Of a DNA stretch of 64,000 bases, positions 35,875 through 44,002 are shown piece after piece. The stretch comes from Rhodopseudomonas palustris (GTDB taxonomy: Bacteria > Pseudomonadota > Alphaproteobacteria > Rhizobiales > Xanthobacteraceae), in the NCBI RefSeq assembly GCF_003226555.1, contig NZ_QKQS01000013.1, forward strand, positions 37,890 through 101,889. Direction: 5' to 3'. The position numbers and the translations under genes are program-made. The notes beneath the pieces were generated by a model. That model worked only from the letters and a program-made list of their open reading frames with translations, was not told the origin of the DNA and did no database searches. Each line of letters starts with the position of its first letter. The stretch's first letter is position 1.

Positions 35875-36087
35875 ATGTCTGACGGTCTTCAGTCAGGAAG
35901 CGGAAGGCGAGCTTCCGCCTCGGCGACTCCCCCATCCGTCATCGCCGGCCTGATCTCGAAGAACGTCAAAGACGGCGGCGCATTCTGGGGCCTGCTGATC
36001 GGTGGACTCGCCTATCTTGTCCTCAACGGCCGCGGACCTTACAGCGTGACCGCCGCTGTCGCTGCGACTGACACGGCAGCGAAATGA
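35875..36087 (+). CDS. Small hypothetical membrane protein coupled to pyridoxal kinase
   Basis: A possible 70-residue protein with one hydrophobic segment, GGAFWGLLIGGLAYLVLN (about 38-55). It is unrecognised. Its stop overlaps the kinase start as ATGA, the usual sign of translational coupling, which is the main support. The start is uncertain: no good Shine-Dalgarno is seen, and a GTG or TTG upstream is possible. It could also be chance coding in the divergent regulatory gap. Confidence 0.35.
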   Translation: MSDGLQSGSGRRASASATPPSVIAGLISKNVKDGGAFWGLLIGGLAYLVLNGRGPYSVTAAVAATDTAAK

Positions 36088-36950
36088 ACCACGGGACCAC
36101 GCCGATGACGACGTCCATCATCTCGATCCAAAGCCAGGTCGTGCACGGCCACGTCGGCAACAGCGCCGCGGTACTGCCGATGCAGGCCCATGGGTTGACC
36201 GTGGCGGCGGTGCCGACAACGCTGCTCTCCAACCATCCGGGCTTTGCGACCACGCGCGGGCGGGTGCTGGACGCCGAACTGGTCGGTGACCTGCTGCGCG
36301 GGGTCGAGGAACGCGGACTGATCGAGAGCAGCCGCTTCATCGTGTCCGGCTATCTCGGTTCGCGCGCCAATGGCGACGTGGTCGCTGCCTTCGTCAAACG
36401 AGCAAGACAGCTCAATCCCGCCATCACCTACATCTGCGATCCGGTGATGGGAGACACCCATGTCGGGACCTTCGTCGCCGATCAGGTCGTCGACTGCATC
36501 TGCAAAGAGCTGGTCCCGCTCGCGGATCTGCTGACGCCCAACCAGTACGAGGTCGGGCTGATCGCAGGCGGCCCGCCATCGACATGGCCCGAGCTCGAGG
36601 CGGCGGTGCATCAGATCCAGACTGCGCGGCACGCCAATGTGGTCGTCACCAGCTGCAGGCTGGCGGATACGCCGCACGACTCGCTGGAGAACCTCGTGTT
36701 CGAGGGCACCACCTCCACGCGCCTGCCCTCGCCGCGCCTGGAGCTGGCAGCGGCCGGAACCGGCGATCTCTACGCCGGCCTGCTGACGGCAGGACTGGCG
36801 CATGATCTCAGTCTCGTCGATGCGGCGCGCCGCGCCGCCGCCATCGTGCTCGACGTGCTGAAGCGCACCATGGCCGCCGGTGAACGCGAGATGCAGCTTG
36901 CCGGCGTCATCGATGCGCTCAGCCCCGGCTGCAAGCAGCCGCCTCGATGA
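36084..36950 (+). CDS. pdxY: Pyridoxal kinase (PdxY/PdxK type)
   Basis: Phosphorylates pyridoxal to PLP in the B6 salvage pathway. The 288-residue ribokinase-fold protein has IISIQSQVVHGHVGNSAAV near the start (substrate loop), YLGSRANG, CDPVMGD near residue 116, LTPNQYEVGLI and the ATP/catalytic motif AAGTGDLYAGLL with the catalytic Asp near residue 228. A second ATG seven codons in (MTTSIIS) is an alternative start. It is divergent from the MocR/PdxR-type regulator gene, the normal arrangement for its control. Confidence 0.92.
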   Translation: MNHGTTPMTTSIISIQSQVVHGHVGNSAAVLPMQAHGLTVAAVPTTLLSNHPGFATTRGRVLDAELVGDLLRGVEERGLIESSRFIVSGYLGSRANGDVVAAFVKRARQLNPAITYICDPVMGDTHVGTFVADQVVDCICKELVPLADLLTPNQYEVGLIAGGPPSTWPELEAAVHQIQTARHANVVVTSCRLADTPHDSLENLVFEGTTSTRLPSPRLELAAAGTGDLYAGLLTAGLAHDLSLVDAARRAAAIVLDVLKRTMAAGEREMQLAGVIDALSPGCKQPPR

Positions 36951-36999
36951 CGCGGGAAGATGATTGCATTCGCAGTGTCCGGCGTGCGGCGCCTGCCCG

Positions 37000-37830
37000 T
37001 TAAAGCCCCGGTGACACCCAGGCGGTCGAGATCGCACCGCTGGCGTTCAAGGCGATCCGCCAATACAGCGGCCGCTGCAGATGCTGGACGAGATAGACGT
37101 CGACGCCGCCTTGGCCGACGCCGACGAATTCGATCGAGCGGGCCGGTCCGGCGTCGCTGATCTCGGTCTGCAGCGCGGGCAGCTGTTGTCTGGTCGCGTC
37201 TGCGACCACCTCCGTCATCTCGTCGTAGCTCGGTTGCCCGTTGCGAATTCCGTCGATCAGGCGGTGCAACGCGGCCTGGGTGCCGGGGCTCGGCCGGCGG
37301 CTCGTCAGTCGCTCGGTGATCTCGTGTTCGATCCGCCGCGCCGCATCGGCGTCGATCCGCGGCATCGGAACGTCGAGGCCGTTCTGGTGCAGCACCAGCG
37401 ATTGCGCCGCGCCCGCCGCATCGGTCACGAAGCTGATCTGCGCGTTGACGATCCTGGCGAAGAACTTGGTGCGGCTCTCGGCGAACAGCGGCACGGCGGG
37501 CTGACCGGTGAGCCGCGAGACCAGCCGGCCGTCCTCGCGGCTGATCGTCATCACGCCATGATCGGCGAGCTCATATAATCCGACGTAGCGATCGAGGATC
37601 TCGGGATCGAGCCGGATCTCCTGCGGCTCGGATCTGTCATCCCGCGCGCCCGACGAGCCCGGCGCCGAGCCGCCGGCCGACTGCACGGCCGCGGACAGCA
37701 CGTTCCAGTTCTGGCAGCCCAAAACCTTGGCGATCAGTTCCAGGCTCTCGCTGTGGGTGAGTTCGGCTTTCGGCTTGATGGCCTCGCGCAGTGTCTGCGC
37801 CATGGCCTTTGCGTCGCGGAAATCGCGCAT
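37000..37830 (-). CDS. Glyoxalase-superfamily-related protein with DUF3471-like domain
   Basis: A 276-residue soluble protein. The N-terminal 45 residues (MAQTLREAI, HSESLELIAKVLGCQNWNVL) match the short helical domain often annotated as glyoxalase-superfamily-associated. Then comes a segment like DUF3471: LDRYVGLYEL, MTISREDGRLVSRLTGQP and FPAESRTKFF-type strand (read here as LFAESRTKFF). The last 100 residues are unrecognised. No catalytic motif is visible and no function is claimed. The chosen ATG has AGAGGG six bases upstream; another ATG is immediately before it. Confidence 0.7.
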   Translation of the reverse strand: MRDFRDAKAMAQTLREAIKPKAELTHSESLELIAKVLGCQNWNVLSAAVQSAGGSAPGSSGARDDRSEPQEIRLDPEILDRYVGLYELADHGVMTISREDGRLVSRLTGQPAVPLFAESRTKFFARIVNAQISFVTDAAGAAQSLVLHQNGLDVPMPRIDADAARRIEHEITERLTSRRPSPGTQAALHRLIDGIRNGQPSYDEMTEVVADATRQQLPALQTEISDAGPARSIEFVGVGQGGVDVYLVQHLQRPLYWRIALNASGAISTAWVSPGL

Positions 37831-38077
37831 CATGAACCCTCTGCAGGGCGAACTGATCAGGTCAGATGCTTGCGTTACTGACTCCGTTCGCCTCGGCAAG
37901 AGGGAGATACGGGTCGCTCCGATACATTCACCAATCCCCGGATGGGGCGCAAGCGGCGGGTCGTATCCACCCGATGCGGATCCTGGCGTGTGCCGAACCC
38001 GATGTCAAACCTCGGCACCGCCGCAAGCCATCGCGGCCACGCGGCGCGATGCCGCGGGCCGGATCGCACCAAGACGA

Positions 38078-38608
38078 TTAGTTCTTCGGAGCGGCTTCGC
38101 CAGCCTCGCCCTTCGGGCCTGCATCGCCCTTCGGCCCGGCGTCGCCCTTGGGACCAGCGTCACCCTTCGGGCCGGCGGGGCCAGCCGGACCGGCGGGACC
38201 AGCCTCGCCCTTCGGGCCGGCGGGACCAGCGGGACCTGCATCACCCTTTGGACCGGCAGGACCGGCCGGACCCGCGGGGCCAGCATCGCCCTTCGGCCCG
38301 CGCTGGCCGCAATTGGCGACGATAAGATCCTTGGCTGTCTGGTCACCGGCCTTCACATCGATCTTGCAGGTCTCGGGCAGGTAGCTGAGCGAGAACTTGA
38401 AGCGGCGCGACGACGAGCTCTTGACCTTGTCACCGGTGCCGATGACTTCGACCTCTTGCCCGCCCTTGGCGGTCTTGCCGGTGATCACCAGCTTGCCGTG
38501 CTCGATCGCCACGGTATCGAGATCGAGAGCCAGCGCGTTCGTCGACGTCATCACCACGATCGCCGCCCCTACCAATAAGGATCCTCGCACCATCCAGCTT
38601 CCCCTCAT
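38078..38608 (-). CDS. Secreted collagen-like protein (Gly-X-Y repeats)
   Basis: A 176-residue protein: a signal peptide (about 1-32, cleaving after ALA), an unrecognised 68-residue beta-rich N-domain ([19 protein letters not shown], one Cys pair at about 81 and 100), then 24 uninterrupted Gly-X-Y triplets (101-172) dominated by GPA, GPK, GDA and GEA, and a four-residue tail. The Lys/Asp pattern is what stabilises bacterial collagen triple helices without hydroxyproline. It is probably a surface or periplasmic trimer. A second ATG five codons later (MVRGSLL) has a better Shine-Dalgarno (GAGGGGA). It is a single gene. Confidence 0.8.
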   Translation of the reverse strand: MRGSWMVRGSLLVGAAIVVMTSTNALALDLDTVAIEHGKLVITGKTAKGGQEVEVIGTGDKVKSSSSRRFKFSLSYLPETCKIDVKAGDQTAKDLIVANCGQRGPKGDAGPAGPAGPAGPKGDAGPAGPAGPKGEAGPAGPAGPAGPKGDAGPKGDAGPKGDAGPKGEAGEAAPKN

Positions 38609-38821
38609 GTCCTCACGGCGTCGCCAGCCGCGCTGCAACGCGGTCGCGGACCATCCGCGACCGCCTGAATCATAACCCAACATCCGCGGCAGCATAGCCG
38701 GCAGCCTGTGACATTTTTTTCCGCGCGCCATCGGACGATCCTTCCCCGCAGCACGCGACCGCCATTGCGAACAAAGCAGGAATCTGGAAGCGTCCGCTGT
38801 TCATCCGATAGGCGCTGATTC

Positions 38822-40888
38822 GTGTCTTTGCCCGCCCCGATCCTCGACGGACTCAATCCAGAGCAGCGCAGCGCCGTCGAGCACGGCGCGGCGGCAGGGA
38901 ACTGCCCGCCGCTGCTGGTGATCGCCGGCGCCGGTAGCGGCAAGACCAACACGCTGGCGCACCGGGTTGCGCATCTGGTGGTCGGCGGTGCCGATCCGTA
39001 CCGCATCCTGCTGATGACGTTCTCGCGCCGCGCCGCTGCCGAGATGACCCGCCGGGTCGAACGGATCGCCCGCAAGGTGCTGGGCGATCGCGCCTCGGCG
39101 CTGAGCGGCGGTCTGCATTGGGCCGGCACGTTCCACGGCATCGGCGCAAGGCTGCTGCGCGACTACGCCGAACGGATCGGACTCGATCCGGGCTTCACCA
39201 TCCACGACCGCGAAGATTCCGCCGACCTGATGAATCTGGTCCGCCACGATCTCGGCTTCTCCAAGACCGACGCCCGGTTTCCGGCCAAGGCGACCTGCCT
39301 GTCGATCTACTCACGCTGCGTGAACGCCGGCCAGCCTCTCGATGTGGTGCTCGGCGCCAACTATCCGTGGTGCGCCGGCTGGGCCGCCGAACTGAAGCAA
39401 TTGTTCGCCGCTTACGTCGAGGCCAAGCAGCGCCACAATGTGCTCGATTACGACGACCTGTTGCTGTACTGGGCGCAGGTGATGGAGGAGCCGGCCTTCG
39501 CCGAAGAGATCGGCGGCCGGTTCGATCACGTGCTGGTCGACGAGTATCAAGACACCAACGCGTTGCAGGCGCGGGTGCTGCTGGCTCTGAAGCCCGACGG
39601 CGCCGGCCTCACCGTGGTCGGCGACGACGCCCAGGCGATCTATTCGTTTCGCGCCGCCACGGTGCGCAACATTCTCGACTTCCCGAAGGCGTTCAATCCG
39701 CCAGCCCGCGTCGTCACGCTGGACCGCAACTATCGTTCGACCCAGGCGATCCTGTCGGCCGCCAACGGCGTGATCGATTTGGCGCGTGAGCGCTTCACCA
39801 AGAATTTGTGGACCGACCGCGCCGAGGGCGCGCGGCCGCTACTGGTCGGCGTCCGCGACGAGGCCGATCAGGCGCGCTACATCGTCGAGCGCGTGCTCGA
39901 CGCCCGCGAAGGCGGCGCGACGCTGAAGCAGCAGGCGGTGCTGTTCCGCACCTCGTCGCATTCGGCACCCCTCGAACTCGAGCTGACCCGTCGCAACATC
40001 CCGTTCGTCAAGTTCGGCGGGCTGAAGTTCCTCGACGCCGCGCACGTCAAGGACATGCTGGCGCTGCTGCGCTTCGTGCAGAACCCACGCGACCGCGTCG
40101 CCGGCTTCCGGGTGATGCTGCTGATGCAGGGCGTCGGCCCGGCGTCGGCGCAGAAGGCGCTCGATGCGATCACCGCCGCGGCCGACCCGCTCGGCATGCT
40201 CGCCACCCTGCCTGCACCACCGCGCGCCGGCGCCGACTGGCGCGGCTTCGTCGAGGCGGTGCAGGAGCTACGCAGCGGCGAGGCCGGCTGGCCGGCCGAG
40301 ATCGAGCGGGCTCTGATCTGGTACGCGCCGCATCTCGATCGCATTCACGAGGACGCCGAAACCCGCCGCACCGACCTGGTGCAGCTGGCGCAGATCGCAT
40401 CAGGCTATCCGTCGCGCGAGCGCTTCCTCACCGAGCTGACGCTCGATCCGCCGGATGCGACCTCCGATCAGGCCGGCGTACCGACGCTCGACGACGACTA
40501 TCTGATCCTGTCGACGATCCATTCCGCCAAGGGCCAGGAATGGAAACAGGTGTTCGTGCTCAACGTCGTCGACGGCTGCATGCCGTCCGACCTCGGCACC
40601 GGCACCTCGGCCGAGATCGAGGAAGAGCGCCGCCTGCTCTATGTCGCGATGACGCGGGCGAAGGACGATCTGCACCTGGTGGTGCCGCAACGCTTCTTCA
40701 CCCACGGCCAGAACGCCCAAGGCGATCGCCACGTCTACGCGGCCCGCACCCGCTTCATTCCCGAGCGTCTGCTGCCGCTGTTCGAGCGAACCACCTGGCC
40801 CCGTGTCACGCCCGAAGCCGCCGTGGCCGCAGCCCAGCGCGTCCCGCGCATCGACATCAACTCGCGGATGCGGCGGATGTGGACGTGA
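38822..40888 (+). CDS. UvrD/Rep-type ATP-dependent DNA helicase
   Basis: A 688-residue superfamily 1A helicase. Motifs in order are LNPEQRSAVEHG (Q motif), Walker A IAGAGSGKTNTLAHRV, motif II VDEYQDTNALQ, motif III VGDDAQAIYSFRAA, motif IV RNYRSTQAILSAAN, motif V STIHSAKGQEWKQVFVLNV and motif VI YVAMTRAKDDL. It is shorter than UvrD (about 720) and lacks a nuclease domain. Start is GTG. A one-base-off LexA box lies upstream (38769-38783). It acts on DNA in repair or restart; the specific role is unknown. Confidence 0.9.
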   Translation: MSLPAPILDGLNPEQRSAVEHGAAAGNCPPLLVIAGAGSGKTNTLAHRVAHLVVGGADPYRILLMTFSRRAAAEMTRRVERIARKVLGDRASALSGGLHWAGTFHGIGARLLRDYAERIGLDPGFTIHDREDSADLMNLVRHDLGFSKTDARFPAKATCLSIYSRCVNAGQPLDVVLGANYPWCAGWAAELKQLFAAYVEAKQRHNVLDYDDLLLYWAQVMEEPAFAEEIGGRFDHVLVDEYQDTNALQARVLLALKPDGAGLTVVGDDAQAIYSFRAATVRNILDFPKAFNPPARVVTLDRNYRSTQAILSAANGVIDLARERFTKNLWTDRAEGARPLLVGVRDEADQARYIVERVLDAREGGATLKQQAVLFRTSSHSAPLELELTRRNIPFVKFGGLKFLDAAHVKDMLALLRFVQNPRDRVAGFRVMLLMQGVGPASAQKALDAITAAADPLGMLATLPAPPRAGADWRGFVEAVQELRSGEAGWPAEIERALIWYAPHLDRIHEDAETRRTDLVQLAQIASGYPSRERFLTELTLDPPDATSDQAGVPTLDDDYLILSTIHSAKGQEWKQVFVLNVVDGCMPSDLGTGTSAEIEEERRLLYVAMTRAKDDLHLVVPQRFFTHGQNAQGDRHVYAARTRFIPERLLPLFERTTWPRVTPEAAVAAAQRVPRIDINSRMRRMWT

Positions 40889-40894
40889 TAACGA

Positions 40895-41218
40895 TCACGC
40901 CGCCGCGCTGGTGGTAATCGTTCCACCATTGGCGTTGTCGACGATCACCGGGCTGTCGAACCAGCTCATCACCGGTTCGGCACCGTAAAGCGCCGCGACG
41001 CGGGCGCGCCATTCGCCGGCATAGACGGCTTCGGCGGCCTCGCGGCTCTCCCACAGATAGATGCCGCCGGCGGTCGCGCCGTCTTCGGAGCGAATGTAAT
41101 ATTTGCGGATCAGGCCCGGCAGCTTTTGGTATTTCGGCGCGCTGCTCTCGAACCGCTTCTTGGCCTCCTCCAGGCTGATCGGCGTCGCCATGTGAAACTG
41201 CACAACGGTGGTGATCAT
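40895..41218 (-). CDS. YdhR-like mono-oxygenase family protein
   Basis: A 107-residue dimeric alpha/beta-barrel-fold protein. Typical features are VQFHMATPISLEEAKKRFE, YQKLPGLIRKYYIRSEDG, GGIYLWESREAAEAVYAGEW and a C-terminal strand with WFDSPVIVDN. The family (YdhR/ABM-like) has a proposed mono-oxygenase role that is largely untested. It ends six bases from the stop of the convergent helicase gene and is upstream-adjacent (54 bases) to the crotonase gene on the same strand. Confidence 0.8.
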   Translation of the reverse strand: MITTVVQFHMATPISLEEAKKRFESSAPKYQKLPGLIRKYYIRSEDGATAGGIYLWESREAAEAVYAGEWRARVAALYGAEPVMSWFDSPVIVDNANGGTITTSAAA

Positions 41219-41272
41219 CGATGCCTCCTCGGTATTTTGGGCAATATAACGCTTCCGCGGTCCGGCGTCGCC

Positions 41273-42079
41273 TCACCGTCCCCGGAACCGCGGCTTGCGG
41301 CGCTGCAGGAAGGCCTCGACGCCTTCGCGGTGATCGGCGCTGAAGCCGGCAAGCGCGAATTGATCGAGGTCCATGTGGCTGGCGAGATCGTCGAGCGCAT
41401 GGGTCAGCCGGTTGACCGTCAGCTTGGTCATCGCCACCGACATCGGCGGCTGCGCGGCAATCTTGTCGGCGAGCGCGAGGGCCCGCGTCAACGCCTGCCC
41501 CGGCTCGGCGATCTCCTCGACCAGTCCCCAGTCGTGCGCCTCGGTGGCGCTGATGCGGTCGTCGGCCAGGATCACCGCCTGCTTGGTGCGCGCCGGCCCG
41601 ATCAGATGCAGCATCCGCGGCACGCTCTGCCAGCTCATGTTCATGCCGAGGCCGATCTCCGGCACCCGCAGATGCGCGTCGCGGGCCATCACCCTGAAAT
41701 CCAGCGCAACCGCCAGCGCCACGCCGCCGCCGACACAGAAGCCTTCGATCGCTGCGATCGTGACCTGCTCCACCTCGTGCCACGCCCGCGTCAACCGCGG
41801 TCCGATCTTAAGATGCCGGCGCAGCGCACCGAGATCCATCTCGGCCCGGCTGCGGCCCTCCGGGTCCTTCAGATCGAAGCCGGCGCTGAACGCGGTTGCG
41901 CTGCCGGCCAGCACCACCACCGAGGTGTTCGCATCATCCTCGAAACTGCGCGCTGCGTCGGTCAGTTGCCGCATCGCGTCTGGCGACAGCGCGTTGAGGC
42001 CGTCACCACGATCGAACCTGACGATCGCCACCCGTCCTTCCGGCCCCAGTCCCCGTTCGATGCTGACGCACCCGCTCAT
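41273..42079 (-). CDS. Enoyl-CoA hydratase/isomerase family protein
   Basis: A 268-residue crotonase-fold protein. It has the oxyanion segment [32 protein letters not shown], and [11 protein letters not shown]. The second catalytic glutamate is present (PEIGLG) while the first is valine (GGGVAL in place of GGGCEL), which favours isomerase-like or other chemistry over simple hydration. GGAGG lies before the ATG. It is divergent from the nitrile hydratase operon; 91 bases separate the starts. Substrate is unknown. Confidence 0.85.
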   Translation of the reverse strand: MSGCVSIERGLGPEGRVAIVRFDRGDGLNALSPDAMRQLTDAARSFEDDANTSVVVLAGSATAFSAGFDLKDPEGRSRAEMDLGALRRHLKIGPRLTRAWHEVEQVTIAAIEGFCVGGGVALAVALDFRVMARDAHLRVPEIGLGMNMSWQSVPRMLHLIGPARTKQAVILADDRISATEAHDWGLVEEIAEPGQALTRALALADKIAAQPPMSVAMTKLTVNRLTHALDDLASHMDLDQFALAGFSADHREGVEAFLQRRKPRFRGR

Positions 42080-42170
42080 CCTGTTCCTCCCCGGTCGTTG
42101 CTTTGGTTGCTCCGAGCCTAGCAGCCTCGCGGCTCGACAGCGCAGCAAAATCCAATCTATCCTGCGACGC

Positions 42171-42803
42171 ATGAGCAGCGAGCATCCTCACCACCACGAT
42201 CACGACCATTCCGAATTGTCGGAGACCGAGCTGCGGGTGCGCGCGCTCGAAACCATCCTGACCGAAAAGGGCTACGTCGATCCCGCCGCGCTCGATGCGC
42301 TGATCGAGACCTACGAAACCAAGGTCGGCCCGCGCAACGGCGCTCGCGTGGTCGCCAAAGCGTGGAGCGATCCCGCTTTTCGGCAGCGGCTGATGCACGA
42401 CGCCACCGCTGCGATCGCCGAGCTCGGCTACGCCGGCCGCCAGGGCGAGCACATCGTCGCGGTCGAGAACACGCCCGCGACCCACAACATGGTCGTCTGC
42501 ACGCTGTGCTCTTGCTATCCGTGGCCGGTGCTCGGCCTGCCGCCGGTCTGGTACAAGTCGGCGCCGTACCGGTCGCGGGTAGTGAAAGAGCCGCGCGCGG
42601 TGCTGGCCGAATTCGGCGTGACGCTGCCGCAGGACATCGCGATCCGGGTGTGGGATTCCACCGCGGAGATTCGCTATCTGGTGATCCCGATGCGGCCCGA
42701 TGGCAGCGACGGCCTCAGTGAAGATCAGCTCGCCGACCTTGTCACCCGCGACAGCATGATCGGCACCGGTCTCGCCCGCACGCCTGCGGAGATCACGGCA
42801 TGA
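42171..42803 (+). CDS. nthA: Nitrile hydratase alpha subunit (cobalt type)
   Basis: Catalytic subunit that hydrates nitriles to amides, 210 residues. The metal-binding claw is CTLCSC at residues 110-115; Thr at the second position is typical of cobalt enzymes, Ser of iron enzymes. Two of the cysteines become sulphinate and sulphenate in the mature enzyme. Other family segments are [20 protein letters not shown] and [10 protein letters not shown] histidine-rich N-terminus (HPHHHDHDH) could bind metal. The stop overlaps the beta-subunit start by ATGA. Confidence 0.95.
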   Translation: MSSEHPHHHDHDHSELSETELRVRALETILTEKGYVDPAALDALIETYETKVGPRNGARVVAKAWSDPAFRQRLMHDATAAIAELGYAGRQGEHIVAVENTPATHNMVVCTLCSCYPWPVLGLPPVWYKSAPYRSRVVKEPRAVLAEFGVTLPQDIAIRVWDSTAEIRYLVIPMRPDGSDGLSEDQLADLVTRDSMIGTGLARTPAEITA

Positions 42804-43456
42804 ACGGCGCGCACGACATGGGCGGCATGGACGGCTTCGGGCCGGTAATGCCCGAGCCGAATGAACCGCTGTTTCATGCCGCCTGGGAGCGTCGCGCCTT
42901 TGCGCTGACGCTGGCGATGGGCCGGCCTGGCGGCTGGAACATCGACATGTCCCGGTTCGCCCGCGAGAACCGCGCGCCGGTCGATTACCTGTCCAAGAGC
43001 TACTATCAGCTCTGGCTCGCCGGCCTCGAAGCGCTGATGGCCGAGCGGGGGCTCGTCACCGCCGACGAGATCGCCGCCGGATCGCCGCTGCATCCGCCCA
43101 AGACCGTGCCCGTGCTCGAGGCTGCCGGCGTTGCGCCGATGCTGGCGCGCGGCACGCCGACCGAACGCGACGCGGCGGCCCCTGCCCGGTTCGGCGTCGG
43201 CGATCGCGTCCGTGCCAAGGAGCTGCATCCGCGAACCCATACCCGTCTGCCGCGCTACGTCCGCGGCCGGGTCGGTACCGTCGAACTGGTGCACGGCGCC
43301 CATGTCTTTCCCGACAGCCACGCGCTTGGCCGCGGCGAGCAGCCGCAATGGCTGTACACCGTGGCGTTCGAGGCGCGCGAATTGTGGGGCGACGACGCCG
43401 ATCTGGCTTCGCGGGTCTCGGTCGACGCCTGGGATTCCTATCTGGAGCCGGCCTGA
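42800..43456 (+). CDS. nthB: Nitrile hydratase beta subunit
   Basis: Partner subunit, 218 residues. It opens with [16 protein letters not shown], the canonical beta-subunit start, and carries the two arginines contacting the alpha claw cysteines plus the SH3-like C-terminal barrel with [19 protein letters not shown] and HVFPDSHA. It overlaps nthA by four bases and the third gene by one base, so all three are coupled. Confidence 0.95.
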   Translation: MNGAHDMGGMDGFGPVMPEPNEPLFHAAWERRAFALTLAMGRPGGWNIDMSRFARENRAPVDYLSKSYYQLWLAGLEALMAERGLVTADEIAAGSPLHPPKTVPVLEAAGVAPMLARGTPTERDAAAPARFGVGDRVRAKELHPRTHTRLPRYVRGRVGTVELVHGAHVFPDSHALGRGEQPQWLYTVAFEARELWGDDADLASRVSVDAWDSYLEPA

Positions 43457-43878
43457 TGAGCGGCCAGTCCGAGGCCGCGGCGATCGCCGCGCGCAGCGTT
43501 CCCGGCCTGCCGCGGGACGATGACGGTCCGGTGTTCCGCGAGCCATGGGAGGCGCACGCCTTTGCGATGGCGGTGACACTCCATGGACGCGGCCTGTTTA
43601 CCTGGCCGGAATGGGCGGCGGCGCTGGCCGCCGAGATCCGCCGCGCGCAGGCTGCCGGCGATCCGGACTGCGGTGACACCTACTACCGTCATTGGCTCGC
43701 GACGCTGGAACAGATCATCGCCGCCAAGGGCGTCGCCAGCCTCGACACCCAGCGTCGCTACCGTGACGCCTGGGACCAGGCTGCCGATCGCACGCCCCAC
43801 GGCCTTCCGATCGAGCTGCGTTCGGACGATTTTGCACAGCCCAAGCCGTTTTCCGCGGTGGAGTCACCACCGCGTTAA
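43456..43878 (+). CDS. Nitrile hydratase accessory (activator) protein
   Basis: A 140-residue protein resembling the N-terminal half of nitrile hydratase beta subunits, as do the P14K/NhlE-type activators that load cobalt into the alpha subunit by self-subunit swapping. Visible similarities are FREPWEAHAFAMAVTLHGRG, FTWPEWAAALAAEI and the YYRHWLATLEQIIAAKG segment parallel to the beta subunit's [12 protein letters not shown]. It overlaps the nthB stop by one base. No cobalt transporter or amidase gene follows. Confidence 0.88.
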   Translation: MSGQSEAAAIAARSVPGLPRDDDGPVFREPWEAHAFAMAVTLHGRGLFTWPEWAAALAAEIRRAQAAGDPDCGDTYYRHWLATLEQIIAAKGVASLDTQRRYRDAWDQAADRTPHGLPIELRSDDFAQPKPFSAVESPPR

Positions 43879-43894
43879 CGTTGATGCCACAAGT

Positions 43895-43919
43895 TTGACC
43901 TTCGCCTCGCTCAGGTCAA
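43895..43919. promoter_or_regulatory. Inverted repeat TTGACCT-N11-AGGTCAA
   Basis: A perfect 7-base inverted repeat with an 11-base spacer, between the nitrile hydratase operon and the acetyltransferase gene. It could be an operator or a weak attenuator; no T tract follows. Confidence 0.35.
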
Positions 43920-44002
43920 CGAGAACCGAAACGATCGGCGCTATTCTGCCACCTGTCGATATCCTGCGGGATGGCCGGGATGTCGCGGCAGAGAGTTGGG
44001 TG

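Noticed and set aside
38090-38305. Short tandem repeats that could look like a CRISPR or satellite
   Set aside because: The period is nine bases or multiples of it and is explained by Gly-X-Y codons of the collagen-like gene.
40884-40899. CGTGAT-AACG-ATCACG hairpin at the end of the helicase gene
   Set aside because: Short, includes the stop codon and has no T tract, so terminator function is not supported.
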